NCBI RefSeq assembly: GCF_025685425.1
Contig: NZ_JAGTAS010000024.1
Coordinates: 1 to 64,000, forward strand
Length of the DNA stretch: 64,000 nt
Reading direction: 5' to 3'
From: Terriglobus albidus
Lineage (GTDB): Bacteria; Acidobacteriota; Terriglobia; Terriglobales; Acidobacteriaceae
In this document: positions 54,740-61,824 of the stretch, in pieces
How positions within the stretch are numbered: the first letter of the stretch is position 1
Layout of the letters: each line of letters starts with the position of its first letter
Program-made: the position numbers and the translations under genes
The notes under the pieces: generated by a model
The model's database searches: none
The model's input: the letters and a program-made list of their open reading frames with translations, nothing else
Told to the model about the DNA's origin: nothing

Positions 54740-55243
54740 ATGTCTATCGTCAGCAACGTCGCCGCGATTGCCAAAGGCATGAGCATCACCTTCAAGGAAA
54801 TGCTGCAGCCCACCGAGGTAGAAAATTACCCCGACGGTCCTGGACCGATGCGCGGCGCTCAGTTCCAGGAGCGCTTCCGCGGTAAGCACCAGTTACAGCG
54901 TGACGAGAACGGCCTGGAGAAGTGCGTGGCATGTTTCCTGTGCGCTGCCGCTTGCCCTTCCAACTGCATCTTTATCGAAGCGGCGGACAACACGGAGCAG
55001 AAGCGCATTAGCTCTTCGGAGCGGTACGCCAAGGTCTACAACATCGACTACAACCGCTGCATCTTCTGCGGTTATTGCGTTGAGGCTTGCCCGACGGACG
55101 CGATCACGCATGGCCACGGCTTTGAGCTGGCCAGCCTGAACGCTACCTCCCTGGTGATGCGTAAGGAAGACCTGCTGGTGCCGATGCAGGCTCTGCCGGC
55201 GCATACCGGTTCCGCGGAAGAGAAGTCCGAAGTCCTGGCCTAA
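54740..55243 (+). CDS. nuoI: NADH-quinone oxidoreductase subunit I (unlinked)
   Basis: 167 residues with both 8-cysteine 2[4Fe-4S] motifs complete: CVACFLCAAACPSNCI and CIFCGYCVEACPTDAI. N-terminal SIVSNVAAIAKGMSITFKEML is the amphipathic helix. It is the complex I arm subunit carrying N6a/N6b. No other nuo gene is present in the window, so it is separate from the nuo operon or is a second copy. The start is at the ATG at 54740, where homology begins. Confidence 0.92.
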   Translation: MSIVSNVAAIAKGMSITFKEMLQPTEVENYPDGPGPMRGAQFQERFRGKHQLQRDENGLEKCVACFLCAAACPSNCIFIEAADNTEQKRISSSERYAKVYNIDYNRCIFCGYCVEACPTDAITHGHGFELASLNATSLVMRKEDLLVPMQALPAHTGSAEEKSEVLA

Positions 55244-55314
55244 GGGTCTTTGGTGAGCCCTTCTTTGCTGAAAGAAATAGCATTCGTTCCCCCAACCAGG
55301 CAAGCACCTCCCTT

Positions 55315-55683
55315 ATGGATTCACCCCATCGGAAAGCTATTCTTCATGTCTGTAAGCGAGACATGCTGCGCCCCCTGCGCGATCAGATCCTGCGCCTCTC
55401 AGGCTATGAAGTGGATTCGGTCATGAGTGTGGACGAAGGACGTTCGAGCTTCTGGCAGAAGCACTACGATCTCGTGTTGATGGATGTAGAAGGCGACCCG
55501 GGTATCGCCGAGGCGGAAGCGTTCTGCAGCGAGCTTAAGACAGTGCAGCCCGATCAGCTTGTGGCCTTTGTATGCAACTGGCGCGTGGCCCTGATGACGG
55601 ATTGCCCCGACGACATTCTCCGCATGGAGTTCGATCCAGCCAGCTTCGTTGAAGGTGTAAAAGAGATGGTCAAGCTGGATTAG
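55315..55683 (+). CDS. Receiver-like (degenerate response-regulator) protein
   Basis: 122 residues resembling a lone CheY-like domain: KAILHVCKRDMLRPLRDQIL in place of the usual acidic N-terminal pair, DLVLMDVEGDPG carrying the phospho-acceptor Asp, and FDPASFVEGVKEMV at the end. The typical DD pair after beta-1 is missing, and the Lys near beta-5 is not identified, so phosphorylation is doubtful. The stop TAG is the first triplet of element copy 6. Confidence 0.65.
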   Translation: MDSPHRKAILHVCKRDMLRPLRDQILRLSGYEVDSVMSVDEGRSSFWQKHYDLVLMDVEGDPGIAEAEAFCSELKTVQPDQLVAFVCNWRVALMTDCPDDILRMEFDPASFVEGVKEMVKLD

Positions 55684-55793
55684 AGCATTTTCCCTGTCGC
55701 TGTATCCCGGAAGAGGAGTGCAGTGGCGTTTTCATTGCGGAAACGACCATAGATGCGGAAGCCCTACACTACACCTACAGGGAAATGCGCTCG
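55681..55793 (+). repeat. Stop-codon-associated palindromic element, copy 6
   Basis: It starts TAGAGCATTTTCCCTG with TAG = the stop of the receiver-like gene. The internal hairpin is decayed (GGCGTTTTC / GGAAACGACC), and the right end is CAGGGAAATGCGCTC. Between 55794 and 56022 there is no gene; 55877-55940 holds another palindromic stretch (GGCTAAAGCC...GGGACAGCTGAAGCC). Confidence 0.92.
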
Positions 55794-56022
55794 CTGGGCG
55801 TTGATCCTTCAGGGTGTCATTTTGTAGGGAAGCGGAGAAATCTGCTTAGGATCAGATCCAAATACACTTCCTCCTAGCCTCAGCGGCTAAAGCCGGTTCT
55901 TTCAGTCCCTGATACGGGACAGCTGAAGCCGTCCCCTTAAGCAATGCATTCGCGCTACGCGCGAATCGGGTGGAATGACCCGGGAGCCACCAATTAGGTG
56001 ATTAGCCCGCGATAGTGCGATA

Positions 56023-57483
56023 TCACTCCATTCCATAGAAGGCGCCGAAGAATTTATAGATGGACCAGTGGTCTACCTTTGAGCTCATCTCGTAAGTCGC
56101 ATGCATGCTGAGCAGCGGAATACCGACGTCCAGCACTTCCATGTTCCGCGCCGAGAGGAAGCCTCCAATCGTGCCTCCTCCACCAACTTCGACACGCGGC
56201 GTCTGCGTCTGCCATGCGATGTTGTTCTTGTCGAGCAGAGCGATGATGCGGGCGGTGAACTCTGCGTTCGGATCAAAGCCTGCGCCATAGCGTTTGATGG
56301 TCACACCATAGCCGACGACCGCCGCATTCGATGCTTCTGAGTTACCGGGGAAGAGCGGGTTTACGCCGTCATTGCAATCGGCCGAGAGCACGGCGGCGTT
56401 GCGTAGCGCATGACGGACATCGAGTGCCGAAGCCCCTTTCTTTTGCGCGTCCATCAGTTCCGTAAAGACCGTGTCGAGGAATTGCGAGTTGGCGCCAGTG
56501 TTGTTGATGGAGCCGACTTCTTCGAAATTGGTAGCGTAGACCATCGCGGTCTTCTTCGGCGTGCCTTTCAGATCGAAGATGCCGCGTGAGGCTGCATAGC
56601 TGAGCGCCTTGTCATCCTGACCCCAGCTTCCGGTCAGTCCGCTGTCGATACCGACGTCGGCGGGTTGTGTTGCCGGCACAAGTTCCAGCTCAGCGGCAAC
56701 AAGATCCTCGTCCTTGATGTTGAACTTCGCACGCAGGGCGGCCATCACCTGGTCGGCGACAGAGCTCTTCTCGCTGGGAATCGAACCGGCGACCGGATTC
56801 ATTTCCTCGCCCGCGAGGACGGTGGTGTAGGTGCGGGTGCGTAACAGCGAGTCGGAGTGAGGCGCGGCATCGGCAATGACGAAGACAGGATCTCCGGGAG
56901 CGAAGCCGATATTTACCTGCAGGTGCCGGCCGTCGGTGGTATCGATGCGACCGACCAATGCCAGCGGAAGATTCGACCACTGGTACTTCTTGATGCCGCC
57001 GTAGAGGGTGGTCTTCAGCAGAGCAACGGAGCCCGGAGCGCCGACAACCGGGCGCGACTTCAGGTTCAGATGGGGTGAGTCCTGGTGGGTGGCGACGATG
57101 CGTGTGCCCGTCTCTACGGGATCAGCACCGATGATGGCAAAGACTAGAGCGCGGTCACGATTGTCGAAGATGAGCTTGGCGCCCGGCTTGATCTGCGAGG
57201 GAGAGGTGAATTCGCTGAACCCAGCAGCTTTGGCCAGTCGGAGGAACTCCGCAGTGGAAAGGCCGGCGCTCTTGGCGTGCCGCAGGTAGTCCTTATAGGG
57301 CTCGGCGAAGGCGAAGACGTCCGACTTCTGCTGAGCCGTAAGCGTGAGCCATGCGGACCTGGCTGCGACCTTGCCGTCCGGGTTTAGTGAGGCCTCTTGT
57401 GCGGCGAGGGGAAGCGCAGCCAGGGGCGCGAATATAACGGCGAGAGCCGCCAGGACGGCGGTACGGACCAGGAATCTCGGCAT
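56023..57483 (-). CDS. Secreted M18 family aminopeptidase
   Basis: About 486 residues with a signal peptide (PRFLVRTAVLAALAVIFAPLAALPLAAQ), which is unusual because M18 enzymes are normally cytosolic. Metal-site motifs: ATHQDSPHLNLK (HxD), TNFEEVGSINNTGANSQF (EE), SADCNDGVNP (metal Asp) and SMHATYEMSSKVDH (metal His). Cleaves N-terminal acidic or neutral residues. The start at 57483 begins the signal peptide. Divergent from the SAM-riboswitch operon. Confidence 0.9.
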   Translation of the reverse strand: MPRFLVRTAVLAALAVIFAPLAALPLAAQEASLNPDGKVAARSAWLTLTAQQKSDVFAFAEPYKDYLRHAKSAGLSTAEFLRLAKAAGFSEFTSPSQIKPGAKLIFDNRDRALVFAIIGADPVETGTRIVATHQDSPHLNLKSRPVVGAPGSVALLKTTLYGGIKKYQWSNLPLALVGRIDTTDGRHLQVNIGFAPGDPVFVIADAAPHSDSLLRTRTYTTVLAGEEMNPVAGSIPSEKSSVADQVMAALRAKFNIKDEDLVAAELELVPATQPADVGIDSGLTGSWGQDDKALSYAASRGIFDLKGTPKKTAMVYATNFEEVGSINNTGANSQFLDTVFTELMDAQKKGASALDVRHALRNAAVLSADCNDGVNPLFPGNSEASNAAVVGYGVTIKRYGAGFDPNAEFTARIIALLDKNNIAWQTQTPRVEVGGGGTIGGFLSARNMEVLDVGIPLLSMHATYEMSSKVDHWSIYKFFGAFYGME

Positions 57484-57626
57484 GGCGGAAGGATAAACCG
57501 AAAAGAGCGGTTTTCCTGCATTTCGCTGCACTTAGCCGCCATTGGCTGCGGCTATGGCTTGTCTGGAGGCGCATAGCGTGATACAAACAGTACATTCAAG
57601 CAAGCCCGCAAGGGTAAGCGCGAATT

Positions 57627-57732
57627 TCATGAAGAGTGGTTGAGGGACGAGCCCTGTGACACCACGACAACCGGACAGAACAAAGGCGTACCGGTGTCAA
57701 CTCTCTCCTGGCGACAGGGAACATGAGATTCG
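57627..57732 (+). ncRNA. SAM-I-clan riboswitch
   Basis: The sequence keeps the S-box order: P1 strand TTTCATGA, GAGTGGTTGAGGGACGAGCCC, TGTGACACCACGACAACC, a P3 stem (CCGG...CCGG), GGTGTCAACTCTC, P4 stem CCTG-GCGA-CAGGG, and the closing P1 strand ACATGAGA. Stems GTGGT/ACCAC, GGG/CCC and CATGA pair as required. It precedes threonine-synthase-like and MoaD-like genes. Downstream, CTCCACATGGAG (near 57827) can form a hairpin next to the ribosome-binding site, a candidate expression platform. Confidence 0.85.
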
Positions 57733-57845
57733 GAGTAGGAAAGTTGCAAGTTCCCACCCCGCGCTCCTCGTTCCTGAGTTAAGAGCGCCACTTCCAGAGA
57801 GACAGTCACACGCAGAACCCTCCTCCACATGGAGAGCAAGGCCCT

Positions 57846-59129
57846 ATGTCTTCTGGTGCGTGTGCGCCCTACGATCTGAAGTGTAAAGAGTGCGGCAAGA
57901 GCTACGGCAAGCAGCCGCTTTCAATCTGCGATGAGTGCTTTTCGCCGCTTGAAGTCTTTTACGACCTCGATGCGGTGAAGGGTAGCGTGACCCGGGAGTC
58001 CATTGCTGCCGGGCCTGCAAGCATCTGGCGCTATCGTGCGCTGCTTCCCATTCCTGAGGGCTTCCAGCCCGATCTTCCGGTTGGCTTCACACCGTTGGTC
58101 AAGGCCAACAACCTGGGCAAGCGTCTCGGCGCTTCCGATATCTACGTAAAGAACGATGCTGTTTGTTTCCCGACACTGAGCTTCAAAGATCGTGTCGTCG
58201 CCGTGGCCCTGGCCAATGCCCGCTCCTTCGGCTTCGACACTGTCGGCGCCAGCTCGACGGGCAACCTGGCAAACTCGGTGGCTGCGCAGGCCGCCCGGCT
58301 GGGGCTGAAGAGCTGCATCCTGATTCCGGCTGACCTCGAGCCGGCAAAGATTCTGAATACACTGATCTACGGTGCGCGCCTGGTGCGCATCGACGGCAAC
58401 TACGACCACGTCAACCGTCTCTGCTCGTTGATCGCCGACCAGTACAACTGGGGCTTCGTCAATGTGAATCTGCGGCCTTACTATGCCGAGGGCTCGAAGA
58501 CGATGGGTTATGAGATCGCCGAGCAGCTCGGCTGGCGTCTGCCCGACAACGTCGTGGTGCCGATGGCCGGCGGATCGCTGATCCGCAAGATCAAGAAGGC
58601 CTTCGACGAGCTGGTGTATCTCGGTATCGTCGAGGCGAAACACGTGAAGTTCTTCGGGGCGCAGGCTACGGGCTGCTCGCCCATTACACACGCGGTGAAG
58701 AACAACCTCGACCGCCATGAGCCGCAGAAGCCAAACACCATCGCCCGCTCGCTGGCGATTGGTAATCCGGCCGACGGCCCATATGCGGCCCGTCTGATCC
58801 GCGATACCGGCGGCTGGGGTGAGGATGTCTCCGACGTCGAAGTCGTCTCCGGCATTCAGGAGCTGGCGGAGACCGAAGGTATCTTCACGGAGACGGCAGG
58901 CGGCGTAACCACGGCTGTGACCGCGAAGCTCTTCGCACAGGGCCGCATTGGTAAGGACGAGACCACAGTGGTCTGCATTACCGGCAACGGCCTGAAGACC
59001 ACCGATGTGCTGCAGGGCCGCTACGACATCGGACGCGCGGTGAAGCCGCGGCTGGCCGAGTTTGACGCTTATCTGTGCGAGCTGGACGGTCTGCCCGCTG
59101 CGGAAGAGGCCGAGCTGGTAGCTCAGTAG
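57846..59129 (+). CDS. Threonine synthase-like PLP enzyme with N-terminal zinc ribbon
   Basis: 427 residues. An N-terminal ribbon LKCKECGKSYG with ICDECFSPLEV (four cysteines), then the PLP fold: SFKDRVVAVALA with the Schiff-base Lys, ASSTGNLANSVAAQAARLG, VVVPMAGGSLIRKI, FTETAGGVTTAVTAKL and CITGNGLKT. This is threonine-synthase-like, which acts on O-phosphohomoserine. SAM-riboswitch control and the MoaD-like partner argue that the product could be homocysteine rather than threonine. Ordinary ThrC remains possible. Confidence 0.88.
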   Translation: MSSGACAPYDLKCKECGKSYGKQPLSICDECFSPLEVFYDLDAVKGSVTRESIAAGPASIWRYRALLPIPEGFQPDLPVGFTPLVKANNLGKRLGASDIYVKNDAVCFPTLSFKDRVVAVALANARSFGFDTVGASSTGNLANSVAAQAARLGLKSCILIPADLEPAKILNTLIYGARLVRIDGNYDHVNRLCSLIADQYNWGFVNVNLRPYYAEGSKTMGYEIAEQLGWRLPDNVVVPMAGGSLIRKIKKAFDELVYLGIVEAKHVKFFGAQATGCSPITHAVKNNLDRHEPQKPNTIARSLAIGNPADGPYAARLIRDTGGWGEDVSDVEVVSGIQELAETEGIFTETAGGVTTAVTAKLFAQGRIGKDETTVVCITGNGLKTTDVLQGRYDIGRAVKPRLAEFDAYLCELDGLPAAEEAELVAQ

Positions 59130-59159
59130 ACGAGAAACAGAAAGAGCAGGGAAGATTCA

Positions 59160-59441
59160 ATGTCAATCAAAGTACTTTTGCCTACCGCCTTTATCCGCCA
59201 CACCGATGGTGTGAAGAAGGTTGACTCCGTCGCTACCAATCTTCCGGGCCTGGTCGATGACCTGGGTGTGAAGTTCCCGGCGCTTGGTGCGCATATCAAG
59301 GACGAGCAGGGCAAGCTGCGCCCGTTCATCAATGTCTACGTGAACGATGAGGACATCCGCTTCCTCGGTGGCGAGTCGCATACCTTCGAAGATGGAGACG
59401 AGATCATGTTGATTCCGTCGATCGCCGGTGGGTGTGTGTAA
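59160..59441 (+). CDS. MoaD/ThiS-family sulfur-carrier-like protein ending in GGCV
   Basis: 93 residues, beta-grasp (ubiquitin-like) fold: IKVLLPTAFIRHTDGVKKV, DLGVKFPALGAHIKDEQGKLRPFINVYVNDEDI, and DGDEIMLIPSIAGGCV. The body resembles CysO of mycobacteria and ThiS/MoaD. Those normally end in Gly-Gly for adenylation; here two extra residues (CV) follow, so a protease would be needed to expose it. Translated 30 bases after the threonine-synthase-like gene. Confidence 0.9.
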   Translation: MSIKVLLPTAFIRHTDGVKKVDSVATNLPGLVDDLGVKFPALGAHIKDEQGKLRPFINVYVNDEDIRFLGGESHTFEDGDEIMLIPSIAGGCV

Positions 59442-59464
59442 GGCTTCGTTCCGCTTGAAGTAAG

Positions 59465-59490
59465 AAAGCCCGCCAGATGGCGGGCTTTTG
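59465..59490 (+). terminator. Intrinsic terminator closing the riboswitch operon
   Basis: AAGCCCGCC-AGAT-GGCGGGCTTTTG, perfect stem with T run, 24 bases after the MoaD-like stop. Confidence 0.92.
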
Positions 59491-59631
59491 CTTTGGGGTC
59501 AAACAGAACCTTCGTATGCTTGAGCACTGGACGGCTGCTTTTTCTCCTACTTGTGCTTCTGCGAGAGGGCAGGGAAATGCTCATCACGGATAGCATCGAG
59601 CCGTTTATCGAGGGTCTCAGGTGAGGACAAA

Positions 59632-60036
59632 TCATCCCAGCGATGGAGTGAGAGGTCGCAGCTTCCTTTCGAGTGCCAGTAGGCTGCGGATCGTATCGAT
59701 GCATTGAATCGCGACAAAGGTGAAGAAGCGATAACGATCGTTACTTGCATGTTCCCTGGATGCAATGGTCAGGAAGTAGACAAATCCGAGCAAGACCATA
59801 ACGGCATCGATAATCTTCAGCCAGAGGGGCACCCATAACGGATAACGAGACCAGAAAGACTTTTTCGGTGGGAAACCTTCTGTGATGCTCACCAGCATTG
59901 CGAGCGGAAATATGATCCAGACAGCTGTTCTGGCGAATGGAAGAAGCACTTCAACGAAGCTGGCCATCAGTACAAGAAAGCCACTGACACAAAGTGTGAC
60001 AGAGACATTCTTCATTACCTTTGAGGTCAGCTTCAT
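59632..60036 (-). CDS. Membrane protein of unknown function
   Basis: 134 residues with about three to four hydrophobic segments (SVTLCVSGFLVLMASFVEVL, TAVWIIFPLAMLVSI, WLKIIDAVMVLLGFVYFL and a last short one). Basic N- and C-termini. Twelve bases downstream of the aminotransferase stop on the same strand, so possibly co-transcribed with it. No family recognised. Confidence 0.7.
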   Translation of the reverse strand: MKLTSKVMKNVSVTLCVSGFLVLMASFVEVLLPFARTAVWIIFPLAMLVSITEGFPPKKSFWSRYPLWVPLWLKIIDAVMVLLGFVYFLTIASREHASNDRYRFFTFVAIQCIDTIRSLLALERKLRPLTPSLG

Positions 60037-60047
60037 TGATGTGGGCT

Positions 60048-61223
60048 TTAGAGTGATCTCAATCGTCTGCAGGCTTCGTCCAGAGCGTCATCCTTCTTTG
60101 CATAGCAGAAACGCAAGAGATTTTCCCCTTTACCCGCACGGAAGAACGCTGACCCCGCCACGGCAGCCACACCGACCTGCTTGAGCAGGTTACGTGCCTT
60201 CTCCTTGGAGGTGGAGCCTTCAACCCGCGAGACATCGGCAAGGATGTAATACGCACCTTGTGGAATGGTGGGTGTAAGGCCGGCGTCAGATAGCGCTGCG
60301 ACGGTCTTGTCACGCTTGGCGACGTACTCGGTCCGCATCTCGGTGTAGAAGCTGTCAGGGAGGTCGCACAGGCCCGCGGCAACACCATGCTGCAACGGCG
60401 CTGGAGCCGAGATGAACAGCAGATCGTGAAAGTAGGCAATTGACGGCGTCCAGCGCTTGCTGGCGTGCAGGTAGCCAAGGCGCCATCCGGTGACGGAGAA
60501 GGTTTTGGAGAAGCCGGCAATGGTAATCGTCCGTTCCGCCATGCCGGGCAGTGTCGCCGGAGAGATATGCTCGTGACCGTCGTACAGGAAGTACTCGTAG
60601 ATCTCGTCGGTGATGACAAAGAGATCGGCATCGATTGCGATGGCCGCCAGCGCCTCCAGCTCCGTACGCGTGAAGACCTTGCCTGACGGGTTGCCGGGTG
60701 TATTGACGAGAATGGCGCGTGTCTTCGGCGTGATGGCGTTGGCCAGAGCTTCGGGATCGAAGTCCCAGCGGGGCGCTGTCAACGGAACGATGACGGGCTT
60801 CAGGTTCAGCCCCAACAGCATATTGACGTGGTAGCCGTAGAAGGGCTCGAAGACGATGACTTCATCACCTGGGTCAAACAGAGCCATGCAGGTCGCCAGC
60901 ATGGCTCCGGTGGTCCCGGTTGTGACCAGGATTTCGCCATCGGGATCGGCCGTAATGGCGTTATAGTGTGCGAACTTACGCGCGATGGCATGACGCAGAG
61001 AATCGATGCCGTCCATGCGCGCATAGATATTGAAGCCATTGCGCATGGCATTGACGGCGCCTTCAATCACCGGATGAGGCGGATCCGTATCGCAGACGCC
61101 CTGGGACATATTGATGCCATCGATCGCGTTGCATGCGATGGTCATGGCGCGGATCTCAGACTGGACAATGGAGGGAGCCAGCTTGCTGAGTCGCAGGGCG
61201 GAGGTAGTGGAAGCAATCGGCAT
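60048..61223 (-). CDS. PLP-dependent aminotransferase, class I/II
   Basis: About 391 residues. Fold-type I: MSQGVCDTDPPHPVIEGAVNAM, TTGTTGAMLATCMALFDPGDEVIVFEPFYGYH, NTPGNPSGKVFTRTELEAL, ITDEIYEYFLYDG, TIAGFSKTFSVTGWRLGYLHA with the PLP Lys, and a C-terminal NLLRFCYAKKDDALDEA. Close to the KAT/YbdL/aspartate-like subgroup. AGGAG eight bases before ATG 61223 sets the start over the GTG at 61232. Confidence 0.92.
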   Translation of the reverse strand: MPIASTTSALRLSKLAPSIVQSEIRAMTIACNAIDGINMSQGVCDTDPPHPVIEGAVNAMRNGFNIYARMDGIDSLRHAIARKFAHYNAITADPDGEILVTTGTTGAMLATCMALFDPGDEVIVFEPFYGYHVNMLLGLNLKPVIVPLTAPRWDFDPEALANAITPKTRAILVNTPGNPSGKVFTRTELEALAAIAIDADLFVITDEIYEYFLYDGHEHISPATLPGMAERTITIAGFSKTFSVTGWRLGYLHASKRWTPSIAYFHDLLFISAPAPLQHGVAAGLCDLPDSFYTEMRTEYVAKRDKTVAALSDAGLTPTIPQGAYYILADVSRVEGSTSKEKARNLLKQVGVAAVAGSAFFRAGKGENLLRFCYAKKDDALDEACRRLRSL

Positions 61224-61285
61224 CGAAGACACTCCTGGGATGTGCCTTCGATGATAGCAATTGTCCGGCGGTTAGAGGACACCCC

Positions 61286-61435
61286 CTAAGTCCCGCGTGT
61301 GAGCAATAGCACCAGCACAATCAGCACGATCAGGCCGAGACCGCCACTCGGGTAATAGCCCCAGCCGCGGCTGTAAGGCCAGGCGGGAAATGCGCCAAAC
61401 ATCAGGACAAGCAGAACGATCAAAAGGATCAGCAT
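61286..61435 (-). CDS. DUF3309-like 49-residue membrane protein
   Basis: MLILLIVLLVLMFGAFPAWP then YSRGWGYYPSGGLG and a second hydrophobic stretch (LIVLIVLVLLLLTRGT). The aromatic-glycine middle with helix on each side is the DUF3309 pattern. GGAGG seven bases before the ATG. Function unknown; such proteins are small envelope/stress proteins in many soil bacteria. Confidence 0.85.
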   Translation of the reverse strand: MLILLIVLLVLMFGAFPAWPYSRGWGYYPSGGLGLIVLIVLVLLLTRGT

Positions 61436-61611
61436 AAAAAACCTCCAGAAAGATCAATCAGATAGATGCCGAACATACTCCTTTGGGCTGCCCATTCGGT
61501 GCATCCCGCTAAATACAGGTAGCTAAAGCAACAAAAAAGCTTCTATGGGACTCTTACTTCCCGCATGCCGCGCGATGTTGCGGATTTGACGATAAAAGGG
61601 AGGGCACAACA

Positions 61612-61764
61612 ATGTTCCTAGTTCTGGCAATCATTCTGGTTCTTGCGTGGCTTGGAGGATTCACGCTGATGCATGTCTCAGGTTTTCTGATCCACCTGTT
61701 GCTCATCTTCGCGGTGATTTCACTGATCATGCACTTCATCGGCGGGTCGCGTAAGTCCGTATAG
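61612..61764 (+). CDS. Lmo0937-like (DUF5670) 50-residue membrane protein
   Basis: MFLVLAIILVLAWLGGFTLM, HVSGFLIHLLLIFAVISLIM, HFIGGSRKSV: two short helices with the GFxxxH-L pattern of the lmo0937 family. AAAAGGGAGG sits before the ATG. Divergent from the DUF3309-like protein at 61286 and closed by a terminator shared with lon. Confidence 0.85.
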   Translation: MFLVLAIILVLAWLGGFTLMHVSGFLIHLLLIFAVISLIMHFIGGSRKSV

Positions 61765-61782
61765 AAACGCAGCCAGCAAAAA

Positions 61783-61816
61783 AAGAAGGCCGGGCAACCG
61801 CCCGGCCTTCTTTCCT
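61783..61816. terminator. Bidirectional terminator between the DUF5670-like gene and lon
   Basis: GAAGGCCGGG-CAACCG-CCCGGCCTTC with A-run on one side and TTTCC on the other, between two convergent genes. Confidence 0.9.
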
Positions 61817-61824
61817 ATATTTGC

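Noticed and set aside
55794-56022. Possible small gene or RNA between element copy 6 and the M18 peptidase.
   Set aside because: Only palindromic stretches and no ribosome-binding site or ORF with coding signal were found.
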